Assembly (NCBI RefSeq): GCF_000027225.1
Contig: NC_013892.1
Location: 2,666,001 to 2,730,000, forward strand
Direction of reading: 5' to 3'
DNA length: 64,000 nt
DNA from: Xenorhabdus bovienii SS-2004
GTDB lineage: Bacteria; Pseudomonadota; Gammaproteobacteria; Enterobacterales; Enterobacteriaceae
Both the position numbers and the translations under genes were made by a program. Numbering within the stretch: the first letter of the stretch is position 1; the number at the start of each line of letters is the position of its first letter. The notes below the pieces were generated by a model that ran no database searches, was not told where the DNA came from, and saw only the letters and a program-made list of their open reading frames with translations. This document shows, piece after piece, positions 28,179 to 38,500 of the stretch.

Positions 28179-28229
28179 ATGAACGAAAAACAGTGACACA
28201 CCTTGGCTAGTGAGCTGGCTAAAAACCGA
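28179..28229 (+). pseudogene. Possible IS256-type transposase N-terminal scrap
   Basis: ATG AAC GAA AAA CAG is followed by a stop and then HTLASELAKN in frame. This resembles the MDEK..L..LA.ELAK opening of IS256-family transposases. It is very short and already interrupted, so the assignment is weak. Confidence 0.3.
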
Positions 28230-28356
28230 TTCTGTCGCATTAACAGAGAAAGTCTAAATAAATGTAGGGTTGATTGTTATTTGCGTAGTCAATCGATAAA
28301 ACCTCCCTGCTGGTGAGATCATAGGCTTATAGAGCAATTACGGCTGTAGCACTAAC

Positions 28357-28434
28357 ATGCGATTCGTCAGCATCAAAACGCCTGAACAGCAATCGTTACT
28401 ATCGTTCCATCAAAATCTGGGACTAATCACCTAG
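28357..28434 (+). pseudogene. IS110-family transposase scrap
   Basis: A 25-residue run MRFVSIKTPEQQSLLSFHQN followed by LGLIT and a stop matches the internal IS110/IS1111 transposase segment (MRFV.IK...QQ....HR). Both sides are lost. It ends against the last codons of the convergent gene. Confidence 0.5.
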
Positions 28435-29989
28435 AATCCCTATCTTCTCCCATTTTAGTATCAGCAATAATCTCTGTAATATACCAATGATTTTTACTTT
28501 GGTTTTGCCTCAAAAAATATTGATTTTCACCAATGGAAAATGGAATTAAATATTGATAACTCGTATCCCATGGTTCTGCGTGTTCGTTAACATGCTCAGG
28601 AACACCCTTACTATATATGTAAGAAATAAACCAATAGTTATCATAGAATCTCTGACCAGTGTAATAATACTTTCCTTTAATAAAGTATGGAAACTGAGGA
28701 TAGTAATAATATGACCACGTATCAGAATATGCTAGCTTACCTAAGGTTCCATCTTTGTTAAACTCAAATGTATAAATATTTTTAGTAGTCTTTGTATGAC
28801 AGTATATATATTGATTACCTTCCATTGAAATAAAGAATACAACTCCGTAAAAATTATCCCAGTTTTGTTGACATATCGGTTTACGATTCATTTTTACTTT
28901 TGTAAAAATTTCGTAACATATAATAGGCCATCCATTTCCTTTACCATGAAGTAAGATAAACTGTCTACCTCCAATATTATATGCAAACCCAACATCATAA
29001 CTAACATCAAAATATCCACTATCTATTATTTCTTTCTGTCCGTTTTCATCCAACTTTGCAATCATCCAAAATGATTTATCTGTATTTTGTGGTGCATTAA
29101 TAAAGTCCTTGGCTAAACCAAAAACATATTGCTCATTCTCAATAACAAATGGGAACATTAAATCATAATAATTTACCCACTTTTGCCCGGTCGAAGTTTG
29201 CTCTCCCTGTTTCCCGCCAGCAAGCAATTTATGTACAGTGACCAAATGATCGCATTGGCGCTGGCGTAAAAGGTATTGATCATTATTAATAGAATAAGTA
29301 AAAATTGTTCTAATATATATTTCGTTACTAGGGGGATGAGCATCACAATCCAGGTTAGGCTGGAAATGAATTTGTTCCGTATTATGAGATATTTTATTAC
29401 CACTCAATTGGCCTGCCAGGGTGACAGTCTCACCACTATTATTTGCATCATAAAGTTCAAAACTCACATTACCTAACGGATCAGTATTAATAGAAGTGGT
29501 CTGGGTTACCTTATTTTGCTCAAAAGAAGCAGAACCTGTCACAATTAAATCCAACTGGCGGTTTTTGAGATCAAACACGGTTCCCATTCCCGTCAGAATC
29601 GCATTAACTTTATTACTCTGTTTACCATCTGCCATTGCATAGTCACCAGTAACACTAAAGTTAAGCTGATAGTCTGTTGTTATTAGATCGTAAGGTAATA
29701 TGCCAATCTGCTTATTATTCTCCCTAAGGGAAACAGTCAGTTGACCATTGCCACCTGTCATTGGCCCCACAACCAAGACAGATGTTTCTCCAGTGCCGCC
29801 AATCTTGCCAAAAAGTCTTTTTTTACCTGTATCTTCACCATTAACAACAAAGCTACCGACTGAGCATTCAAAAACAATCTCTAACCCAGGTAATGACTCC
29901 GAATATTCATAAGCTAATATATTAATATTAACCGCCGATCTATCTTGAAATACTTCATATGATGGAGTAAAGTTTATTGTAATAGCCAT
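28427..29989 (-). CDS. Ig-like plus six-repeat beta-propeller-like protein, function unknown
   Basis: A 520-residue protein, not recognised as a named family. The first ~220 residues look like bacterial Ig-like/Big-1 beta modules (ADGKQSNKVNAILTG, FDLKNRQLDLIVTGS, DPLGNVSFELYDANNSGETV). From about 225 to the end there are six repeats of about 47-55 residues. The pattern is W..xY....PF.I...QY......W.I..I, for example YQYLIPFSIGENQYFLRQNQ and YYPQFPYFIKGKYYYTGQRF. Such repeats suggest a beta-propeller, as in many lectins; that is inference. There is no signal peptide. It is last of four co-oriented genes behind an inverse autotransporter, 6 bases after the previous gene, so translation is probably coupled. 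The coding sequence is markedly AT-rich. Confidence 0.85.
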   Translation of the reverse strand: MAITINFTPSYEVFQDRSAVNINILAYEYSESLPGLEIVFECSVGSFVVNGEDTGKKRLFGKIGGTGETSVLVVGPMTGGNGQLTVSLRENNKQIGILPYDLITTDYQLNFSVTGDYAMADGKQSNKVNAILTGMGTVFDLKNRQLDLIVTGSASFEQNKVTQTTSINTDPLGNVSFELYDANNSGETVTLAGQLSGNKISHNTEQIHFQPNLDCDAHPPSNEIYIRTIFTYSINNDQYLLRQRQCDHLVTVHKLLAGGKQGEQTSTGQKWVNYYDLMFPFVIENEQYVFGLAKDFINAPQNTDKSFWMIAKLDENGQKEIIDSGYFDVSYDVGFAYNIGGRQFILLHGKGNGWPIICYEIFTKVKMNRKPICQQNWDNFYGVVFFISMEGNQYIYCHTKTTKNIYTFEFNKDGTLGKLAYSDTWSYYYYPQFPYFIKGKYYYTGQRFYDNYWFISYIYSKGVPEHVNEHAEPWDTSYQYLIPFSIGENQYFLRQNQSKNHWYITEIIADTKMGEDRDSR

Positions 29990-29995
29990 ATTATT

Positions 29996-31372
29996 TTACT
30001 CAAATGTTAGCGGATCGACAAAAACGATAGTGTTATTAATTTGTTCCATATAAATACCTTTACCACTGGCATTAATAGAAAAATTAGCCCTAAATGCTTT
30101 ATTTGAAGTTATTTTATAGCTTAAAGTTTTATTAGAAACAGGATTATTTATTGGTATAGAACTCTTAACAACATCATCAATTATGATATCTGGTGTATCA
30201 AACTTAACATTAATAGTCTCAATTCCAGTTATTAGCGGTTCAATAAAAAGGAAACATTGGCACGTTCCATCTGCAACACCATAAGAGCTATAAGTATATT
30301 TAATTTCTTCACTTGATGATAATAACCAAACCGAAAAATTCAAACAAACCTTATAAGCATTAACAGGATCTAGATAGTTAAGAGTTAGAACACTATTTTT
30401 AGCAATATCTTTACTATAAATATTCAGATACCCCACTCCATTGTTATTTATTTCCCCCAGTGGGGTTCTATTAGAACCATCACTAAAGTAAGCATTGGAT
30501 ACTTGGGCAATAATTGCATTGCTATTTGATCCTGTATACACTACTGCTGTTAAAAAAGGTTTTACATCAGGAGATTCACTACTAGTACCAATATTTTGAG
30601 TCAATTGTACTTTGACATTAACATTATCTAAATCGTTATAAATAGAAATTTGAGATAAAGAGGATGTTATATTAATATCAGCACTATAAAAACCAGCCAA
30701 AATAGATTTAGCCTCTACAAAATTAATCCCACCCTCACCTGTGCTTATTGTATAATCAGCATAGTCTTGATTTACCTGATCTTGGAGCAATACTTTGTCA
30801 GATTTTAAAGTATTTATTGGGCTATTTTCTTCATCTAAAATCTTTAATGTAATAGTGATGGTATCCCCAGCCGTAAAACCTTTAAAGTTTGTACGAATCC
30901 TTATTCCTCTTTCACGAGAAATACTACTTAAATATAATTTACGATTTTTAATGTCAGTAAACGTTATTTCATTATCTGAAGCGTTCATAGAAGGGTCCTC
31001 TATAATATTAACACTTGAAATTGGTGAAGTATTTTTATTGTCATTTAAACTTGTCACTGTATATACTGCTTCGTATAATCCATATGTATGAAAATCGTTT
31101 ACATTAAAAATCACAGAATAATAATCATAGTCGTTATCTAAAACATCTGGCGTTACACAGTAAGTAATGCTTTTTATTTTAATCTTTGAATTATCTTTTA
31201 GATAGAGTTCACCATCTATACTATCTAATAGCTCTACTCCATCATATTTATTCACTTTCATTACTAAATATTTAATTCCCATCGTTTTAACTTCAAGGAT
31301 ATTAATGACGTTATTTGAATCACTTTGGGGGAATTCAGGTTTAGATAAAACGATGTTATTTTTTATATTCAT
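29996..31372 (-). CDS. Hypothetical beta-rich protein of the adhesin-linked cassette
   Basis: A 458-residue protein with no family I can name. The sequence is full of alternating hydrophobic/polar stretches and Asn, Ser and Thr, typical of stacked beta-sandwich domains. Segments such as FTAGDTITITLKILDEENSP and AGFYSADINITSSLSQISIY look Ig-like. There is no signal peptide, membrane helix or catalytic motif. A GGTGAT site precedes the ATG at 31372. It lies 66 bases after the 500-residue gene and 6 bases before the propeller-like gene, so it belongs to the same transcript. The role is unknown; structural or adhesive function is a guess from composition and neighbours. Confidence 0.78.
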   Translation of the reverse strand: MNIKNNIVLSKPEFPQSDSNNVINILEVKTMGIKYLVMKVNKYDGVELLDSIDGELYLKDNSKIKIKSITYCVTPDVLDNDYDYYSVIFNVNDFHTYGLYEAVYTVTSLNDNKNTSPISSVNIIEDPSMNASDNEITFTDIKNRKLYLSSISRERGIRIRTNFKGFTAGDTITITLKILDEENSPINTLKSDKVLLQDQVNQDYADYTISTGEGGINFVEAKSILAGFYSADINITSSLSQISIYNDLDNVNVKVQLTQNIGTSSESPDVKPFLTAVVYTGSNSNAIIAQVSNAYFSDGSNRTPLGEINNNGVGYLNIYSKDIAKNSVLTLNYLDPVNAYKVCLNFSVWLLSSSEEIKYTYSSYGVADGTCQCFLFIEPLITGIETINVKFDTPDIIIDDVVKSSIPINNPVSNKTLSYKITSNKAFRANFSINASGKGIYMEQINNTIVFVDPLTFE

Positions 31373-31438
31373 ATATCACCATTTTAAACATAGTTTTAAT
31401 GTAATTTAAATTATACATATATGCCTAGTGAATTGATT

Positions 31439-32941
31439 CTAATCTGTAACGATATGACCAGACCAAATACCACCATACGTCACATCCCTATCATTATCAT
31501 CACCAACCTGATAATCAAAATATATCATCCCGTCATGGAAAGGAAATGCAAAATGACCATTTAATAATTTATAACGTATATTAAATCTTAATACCGCTGT
31601 TTTTCCATCTTTATTATCTGGATGATATGGCATTATACAATTAAAAGGTAGTGTGACTGTTTTGTTTTTAGAATTAATATATAAATTTAAAGTAACTTTT
31701 GATCCGAGTTTTACTTTAGTATTATCACTATTATCATTAGTTCCTGTTATTGTAACAAACAAGCCAGCATCATCTGGATTTTTTGCATGGTTAGATATTT
31801 TTTGATTGTTTATATCACCATCCTGCTCTATAACATCATTAAAGCTAGTATAAACCTTACAGGGTTCATATATTCTATCAACATCTGTCCATGGTTTATT
31901 TGTCCTTCCTCTGTAAGTAACATCTACAGGATAGGATTTAGCTATAATATCTCCATTCCCTCTTATTACAAGATAAGAAAGATTTGATAATTTATTTTTC
32001 TCAAGAATAAAGTAAGGTAATTTAATTAAGCATTGATTGTCTTCAATTACATCAAATCCTCTGACATAATACTTGTATTCACCATTAATATTGAATAATA
32101 AAAAATCATCAACATCATAAGCTGTACATGGTGTTGTATCTAGCCAAAATTTACTTTCTCCTTTCGATGTTAAATCACCATCAATAGCAGTAACCGCTTC
32201 AGGTTCTTGTCGGTTATATTTCTTATTATCAAAAATGATGAAAACAGTACTATGAGAAATAGCATAATCGGATGGAATCCTTATAGTTGAAGACAAGTCA
32301 ATAACTAATGCCAGTGGTTTAATTGGAGAAATATAAAATTCCACCTGACCTTTATCACCTGAATTTATAGAAAAACCAGAATAAAGAGAAAGGTTTTGAA
32401 CATTTATTTTATTTCTTACATCATTAGCATAAATATATACTTCTTCTAGCTGATTAAATGCTCTACTCTTTATAAAGATCGGAATTCCTGATAATGGATT
32501 ACCATCTTTATCTTTGATAATGGTGTGTACTTTAGTTGATACAGTACCTATTTGAGAATGATCATATGATGTTGGTACTGATAAAAAAGCATTATCAACG
32601 CTCAACCTCAATGATTCAGGATAAATTTCTTTTGCAAGATATTGCAATTTTTTTTGCTGAATACCACTTAATGATGTTTTTACACTAAAATGAATCTCCT
32701 CATTTTCTGCTATCAAATTACTTACGGTAAGCGTCACTGTTGCCGTGGCTTTTTTATTGTCACTTTCCAAATTTACGGAAACATCTCCAATTGGTACAGA
32801 AATGTTTTTAGTATTAAAAAATGAAATTATTGAACTGCCATCTATAACCTCATCAGAGGATAATATCACTGTAAATAAAAAAGTTTGCCCTATGATTAAA
32901 TTCCCCGTTTCTGGCTGTGAAAAAGTCATAACATTAGACAT
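31439..32941 (-). CDS. Ig-like module protein, paralogue of the 658-residue neighbour
   Basis: A 500-residue protein. Residues about 1-100 form one Ig-like module (NLIIGQTFLFTVILSSDEVI ... EEIHFSVKTSLSG). A Big-1-like module follows (KVHTIIKDKDGNPLSGIPIF). A third region has LIKLPYFILEKNKLSNLSYL and VDVTYRGRTNKPW, and the C-terminal domain contains VTLNLYINSKNKTVTLPFN and MIYFDYQVGD. Each of these aligns by eye with the 658-residue protein upstream, in the same order, so the two genes arose by duplication. No signal peptide is seen. An AGAGGAA site precedes the start. The function is unknown; the gene pair is specific to this AT-rich cassette. Confidence 0.82.
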   Translation of the reverse strand: MSNVMTFSQPETGNLIIGQTFLFTVILSSDEVIDGSSIISFFNTKNISVPIGDVSVNLESDNKKATATVTLTVSNLIAENEEIHFSVKTSLSGIQQKKLQYLAKEIYPESLRLSVDNAFLSVPTSYDHSQIGTVSTKVHTIIKDKDGNPLSGIPIFIKSRAFNQLEEVYIYANDVRNKINVQNLSLYSGFSINSGDKGQVEFYISPIKPLALVIDLSSTIRIPSDYAISHSTVFIIFDNKKYNRQEPEAVTAIDGDLTSKGESKFWLDTTPCTAYDVDDFLLFNINGEYKYYVRGFDVIEDNQCLIKLPYFILEKNKLSNLSYLVIRGNGDIIAKSYPVDVTYRGRTNKPWTDVDRIYEPCKVYTSFNDVIEQDGDINNQKISNHAKNPDDAGLFVTITGTNDNSDNTKVKLGSKVTLNLYINSKNKTVTLPFNCIMPYHPDNKDGKTAVLRFNIRYKLLNGHFAFPFHDGMIYFDYQVGDDNDRDVTYGGIWSGHIVTD

Positions 32942-33071
32942 ATGTTTATTCCTCTTATAAACTTCATATTTTTAATTATCTATGCTATAGAAAAAAATCC
33001 CTTTACCACAGTAAGTTAATTAAACATTTTATATTATATATAAAATAAAAATATAACTATCTTCCAAACAT

Positions 33072-33104
33072 TTCCTTACTCCTTGATATATTAGGAGCAA
33101 GGAA
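33072..33104. terminator. Inverted repeat between the two paralogous genes
   Basis: TTCCTTACTCCT and AGGAGCAAGGAA form 12-base arms with one mismatch, 85 bases after the stop of the 658-residue gene. There is no clean T-run on the minus strand, so it may attenuate rather than fully stop transcription into the next gene. Confidence 0.45.
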
Positions 33105-33188
33105 ATTTATTATTTTCAGTTATTCGTTATAATAAAATACTATTTCCACTACTTTATGAAATCACATCACACATACATTCTCTTTCGA

Positions 33189-35165
33189 TTAATTAGAACC
33201 ATCAAGCGGTTCGGTACCAATATATCCATTCCAAACAGCACTATACTGAATAACCTCATCTTTAAAGAATTGATAATCAAAACTGATATTCCCTCTCCAC
33301 TTAACACCAACAATATCATCATATGGAATATGAAAGAAAATAGAGTCTTTATTACCAGGGCCACTTATATCTGCCAAATTAATCTGTTTGGTATAAGGTT
33401 TAGTGAAGTTTTTATTATCTGAATTAATATACATATTCAGAGTAATATCCTTTATATTTAATGGAACTGGATTTAATTTTGAAGCAGCATCGTTAGATTT
33501 TAAACGTACTATTTCAATAAATAATCCATCATATTTATGATGAGGATATTTCTTAATATTTTCATAACCAATATCATTATCAGCTGGTATAAAAACATCA
33601 GGATCAACACCAGTACTGGGGTGAACTATGCAAAGCTCATAGCTTCTCTTAGCTTCTTGATCAGGTACATATGGTGTTCCTCCTAAATAAGTTACTGGTA
33701 ATGTGTCAGAGTATAAAGCTGATCCATCCGGCTTAACAACAGTATAAGAAAGTTCCGACGATATAGACTGTTCAAAAATCGTATAAGGAAGTTTCATACT
33801 ATACCGATCTAATTGTGTTTTAGGATCATCAATCAACTCCGTATAGCCAGTAAATTTAGGAGCTTTCGTAGAGTTTAATTTATTAACAAAAAATAAAACC
33901 GTATCACCTTTTGATATTCTAGGATCACCACTAACGGATACCATAAAATATGGTAATATCGAATCTGCACGTATACCAGCAGTACTATAGCCAGAAATAT
34001 CAGGCATACCTATAGAATTAAAGAAAGTAGGCTTAATATAGTTCACTGCATAGATTACTTGCTTAGCTTCACGTCTAATATCTGTTGTATAACTTATAAT
34101 ATAGCTCCATAAATTAACAACACTTACCAGTGCTGTTTGAGGATAGAGATAGAACTTTACTAAACCATCATCTTTAGAAGCGATAATTAATCCTTTAGTA
34201 TTATCTTTCTCCTCAAGAATTATAGGATTGTTCCCATCGCCATCCTTAAATTTAAATTCTTCTATTTGATTACGCTTTTGTGATGTAATAAATACAGGTG
34301 TTCCCACCAATGGTTTCTGTGTATTTCTATTCTTTAAATAAGTATATATTGCCGTAGGATGTTGTTGATCACTTTCTGATGACATTTGCAGAAAAGGGTT
34401 CTCAACAAAAAGTGCCAGTGAATCCATATCAATTTCGTTTGCTGTGCCATTGAATGGAACAGAACCGAAATTACCTTCAGACGTCAACGCATCAGTATGG
34501 ATTACAAATGTAATAGCATCACCATCTTGTGCAGATGCTCCACCTGACACACCATCAAGTACGGTAAAACTTAACTTCGCAGATACTTTATTACCAACTT
34601 GGCTATAAATCGGAATAGTCTTAGTCGTATCTTGATCAAACTTTATATTGGAACTAATTTTTTCTATGGTTATATTACCTGCTGGTAAAATAGGATTATC
34701 TGAGTTTAATTCTACAAAAAAACTCACTTTCTGACCTATAACTAAATCGGCATTTTTATTAATTGTGATATCTATTTTATTGCTATTTACTGGCTTAACT
34801 TTAATTTTACTATTGTACGTGTGGGGCATGTTTGGAAATACAGTTGCATCCGATTTCGCATCAGTATTGATTGTAAATGAAATAGAATCATTATTATTCA
34901 CATTCGCCCCTACTCCTCCGATTTTATCAAGCACCGTAAAATCAAATTCGGCAGTTGCGGTAAAAAGCCCACTTTCATTTTTATCGACAAGTAGAACTTT
35001 TAAGTTATCAAATTTTATATTTTGAACGTAGCCACTTTCTACTATTATATACTTGTTATTATCAATAGGTTTATTCGATGTTAATTTTACTGAAAATGTT
35101 ACTTTCTGGCCCACCTCTAATTCATTCGCCAGTGGTGAAATTTTCGTGCTAGTAATAGCTGCCAT
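33189..35165 (-). CDS. Multi-Ig-like module protein of the adhesin-linked cassette
   Basis: A 658-residue protein. Two tandem N-terminal modules of about 110 residues repeat the same pattern (ELEVGQKVTFSVKLTSNKPI ... FDFTVLDKIGG and DLVIGQKVSFFVELNSDNPI ... LSFTVLDGVSGG). Then come a Big-1-like module (KNRNTQKPLVGTPVFITSQ), a domain with LPYTIFEQSISSELSYTVVK and VTYLGGTPYVPD, and a C-terminal domain with ITLNMYINSDNKNF and WRGNISFDYQF. The N-terminus has no signal peptide. A GAGGT site lies upstream of ATG. It follows the inverse autotransporter gene after 350 bases that include a strong palindromic terminator, so it probably has its own promoter. No function is known to me. Confidence 0.82.
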   Translation of the reverse strand: MAAITSTKISPLANELEVGQKVTFSVKLTSNKPIDNNKYIIVESGYVQNIKFDNLKVLLVDKNESGLFTATAEFDFTVLDKIGGVGANVNNNDSISFTINTDAKSDATVFPNMPHTYNSKIKVKPVNSNKIDITINKNADLVIGQKVSFFVELNSDNPILPAGNITIEKISSNIKFDQDTTKTIPIYSQVGNKVSAKLSFTVLDGVSGGASAQDGDAITFVIHTDALTSEGNFGSVPFNGTANEIDMDSLALFVENPFLQMSSESDQQHPTAIYTYLKNRNTQKPLVGTPVFITSQKRNQIEEFKFKDGDGNNPIILEEKDNTKGLIIASKDDGLVKFYLYPQTALVSVVNLWSYIISYTTDIRREAKQVIYAVNYIKPTFFNSIGMPDISGYSTAGIRADSILPYFMVSVSGDPRISKGDTVLFFVNKLNSTKAPKFTGYTELIDDPKTQLDRYSMKLPYTIFEQSISSELSYTVVKPDGSALYSDTLPVTYLGGTPYVPDQEAKRSYELCIVHPSTGVDPDVFIPADNDIGYENIKKYPHHKYDGLFIEIVRLKSNDAASKLNPVPLNIKDITLNMYINSDNKNFTKPYTKQINLADISGPGNKDSIFFHIPYDDIVGVKWRGNISFDYQFFKDEVIQYSAVWNGYIGTEPLDGSN

Positions 35166-35337
35166 TTTATTACCTCATATTATTATTAATAGATAATCAT
35201 TAACCACATTACATTTAAAAAAATCACTCCAAAAATAGTTTTAAATATAAACTTATTATAAAAAAACTTTAATATTGACTGCTATATAACCATCTCAACT
35301 CTGCTCTCCAGCATAAGCATAAAAAAATAAAACACTA

Positions 35338-35373
35338 ATCAAAAAAAATTATCAATTGATAACTTTTTTTGAT
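35338..35373. terminator. Perfectly abutting palindrome, bidirectional terminator type
   Basis: ATCAAAAAAAATTATCAA and TTGATAACTTTTTTTGAT are 18-base arms with one G-T-type mismatch and no spacer. A-runs and T-runs form the outer stem. It lies about 140 bases after the stop of the inverse autotransporter gene and would terminate it on the minus strand. Confidence 0.6.
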
Positions 35374-35441
35374 TACTATAATTTATTATTTTTTACTATC
35401 CTTTTTATCTCGATACTAACCAAGCTTAAAGATGTGAGGTA

Positions 35442-35466
35442 TCTATCCCCGTGAAGTGGGGATAGA
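35442..35466. other. GC-rich hairpin after the inverse autotransporter gene
   Basis: TCTATCCCC and GGGGATAGA form a perfect 9-base stem around GTGAAGT, 50 bases past the gene end. No T-run follows on the minus strand. Its GC-rich stem stands out in a very AT-rich region. It could stabilise the mRNA 3' end. Confidence 0.45.
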
Positions 35467-35515
35467 CAATGCTTCACATGGTTTTATAGTAACTCAGTGT
35501 TTTAATGGTATAGTC

Positions 35516-38500
35516 TTAATTTTTACCTGATTTTAACCAGTGATCATAACAAAAAATAACCCCCTCTGACTGTTGATCGAAAGTATTATTTTTAGAATCA
35601 TAAATCCTAAATCGTTTACTACTAGCAGAACTGGTACTCTTTACTATAATAGTAGCTTTTTCAGCGTTGTGATTATTAACTTCGTCGAAGAGTCCCCAAT
35701 CGTATAAACTGTACCTTTCTCCCCGTTCAGTTTCCCCCCATTCATTATGTATAGAATAAGGATTAGTAGGATCAGATGCTTCCTTATCTGAATACAAATC
35801 TTGCCTTCCTCCCTTTAAGTTAACCCCACAATCAATATTACTCCCATTTACACTTACATAGCCTTTTTGATTATTAACTGATGAGACACTTTTGATATCT
35901 ATTTTATATTTATATAATTTAATTTCGCCACTTTGCATTGTTACGTTTGAATATATCTCTACAATCCCCATAGCTCTAAATTGAATTGGGCCATGTTCTT
36001 TGTCACCAAAAGTTAATGTAATACCTCCATATGGCGCCTCGTCCTTATTAAATTTCATACTATAAATAACTTCAGAAACGTCTGGATCATCATAAAAAGA
36101 TTTAGGATTTTTAGGGTCTCTTAACTCCCCTCGTAAAGATTCAAACACATTACTTGGACGGTTCAAGTTGTCTTTGTTATCAAAATATTTATATATTTTT
36201 TTATCATTTCTATTATAAACATATAATAGCGCTACTTTGGCTACCGGAGTGAATTCAACTCCCGCCGTTGTCGTAAGCTCCTCATTAGTATTCTTTGCTC
36301 CGGAAACTTTTAATGTCATATTAACTTTTTTAACGCCGACCGAACTTTTTAACGTCGCATATAAATATCCTTTATCATCTGTTGTATACACATCTTTATT
36401 TGTTGGTGAATAAAGTTCAGGAGAAGGAAGTTTTGCTGATTCTATTTTGTTATGATCGTGTATCCAACTAATATCTTTAGGTTCGAATTTTCTACCCGCT
36501 ATTATTTTGGTATTATCTTTATAATCAACAATCTTTGCTCTATATTGATATTTTGAATTACCATCTCCCAACAATGGGCTAGCCGGATCAAAATTAATCA
36601 CTTCAATACTATCAATCTTAAAATCCTGCACAAAATTTATCAGCTCAGAACATATATCTGAGGCAGAATCTCTACCTTCAATATTAATACACGCTTTAAC
36701 CTGTTCATTATTCGCTTTATTTCCGCTAATATGAGTTTCCAATTTACCCTGGGAATCTACAGATTGAGGAGTACCCGGTGATGGTTTGGAAGTCACGCCG
36801 GAGGCATTATTACCATTTTCAAGTTTCAGATCCTTCCATACGAACTTAATGTCCTTCCCTTTATTCTCTGTATTCCCCGTATATACTTTACCGCCTTTTT
36901 CGCGCAAGATGGTTGCTCTCACGGTATAGTGTTCCACCTCATCCCCATCAGTTGTACTTTTCGACAGCGGATCTAGGGTGATTTCTGGCCAACTAAAATT
37001 GATTTTATTTGATTTATAAGTCGGTTGACCATCATCAACAGAGGCTATAACAACAAGACCTGAAAGCTCAGTAGAGCTAGTTAAGGTTGCCGTGGCTTCC
37101 CCATCGGCATTAGTTTGCTCGATAACAGGTATCGGTTGAAGTTTATTGTGTCCTTCCACTTTCCAATTGACTTTTTTTCCTATGATATAGTCACTTTTAC
37201 CTTTAGCACCCGTTACTATTGCCTTACATATATAGGACTCGTTCACTAATACCGGAGTTTCACCCTGAGCCTGGCATTTCACCTCAATGTTTTCAGGTTT
37301 ATCTGGTACGGGCTTAACAGGATCAAAATTCACTTCACCTATTTCTTGTTTTGTCGCACCATCTAACTGTATATACACTTTGACTTTATCATTCTGGTTT
37401 TTATTTTTACTGACTAAAATGTTAGATATTGGTTTCCTGTTTTCATCGATTAATTCACCTTTTTCATTTGTTTGAGCTGGTCTATTATTCCATGCAAAAC
37501 TTAATTCAGATTCATCACCTAAAGAGGATTCCACTATCCAGCGCACATTATCAATTTTACCATTTTTAACAATTTCTCCTTTAATCACACCTTGATAAGT
37601 AATAACTAAATCAGTAAATTTATAGCCATTTTTTTCCTCATCTGTTGATTCTAGAGATTTAGGTGGAATAACTTTTACTTTTCCATCAATCAAAAAAGGT
37701 AAAATTTTTATTGGCATATGTGTATTTTTAATTCTTTCCTGATTATCCATGATGGATATATCGAGGATGTAATCCTGTTTATGAGCTTCTTGATAGCTAG
37801 GGAGTGTAACCGTAATGTCTTTTCCTAAATCAGAAGAAAGTTTTCCGTTATATTGCTCAAATGCCTTATCAGCCACTTTCCAACTAGCCTGTTTAATATT
37901 TTTATGAGTTCGGACGGGAACGCTGATCTTTATTTCCTGATGCCCATAACCAAGAATTGGTTCGACAGCGAGTAGTTCTATTTCCTCTATTTTTTTATGT
38001 TCCAAAACAATATTATTATTTCGTTCTACCAAATCATAGCGGCTGCCTGCTAATGTCCGCATTGAAGCGACATTATTATGATCTAGTTGAGTGCTGATTG
38101 GTATACCAAATCTATAATTCAGATTCACTAAAAGTTGGGTTTCACTACGACCGCTTTCCCCCTGTCTGTAATCCACTCCTATTGTAAAAAGCGGAATTGG
38201 AGTATAAGTCAAACCCATTTTTGCCAGACTCGGGTTTTTCTGTTTGGTATCACGATTAAATAAAGTGACACTATCACCAAAATATTTTTCATAGCTTAAT
38301 TTGGCACCCAGATTAGGGTAAAAAGGCAGGTAAAATTCGCTATTAATATCATAGCCATTAGCAGGGCGCTCGTAGTAATAATCGAAATTACGTGAGTTTT
38401 GCCAGTCACTTAAGCGATAATAAGCATTGGCTGAGAGTTTAATATAATCCCCCCATATTTCACTTCCCAAGCCTATACGCCTGTTTTTACCAGTAATATC

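Larger units (their letters stand above)
35166..35515. other. Spacer between the inverse autotransporter and the Ig-module genes
   Basis: 350 AT-rich bases without a gene. They hold two inverted repeats, listed separately, and should contain the promoter for the four downstream genes. Confidence 0.55.
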
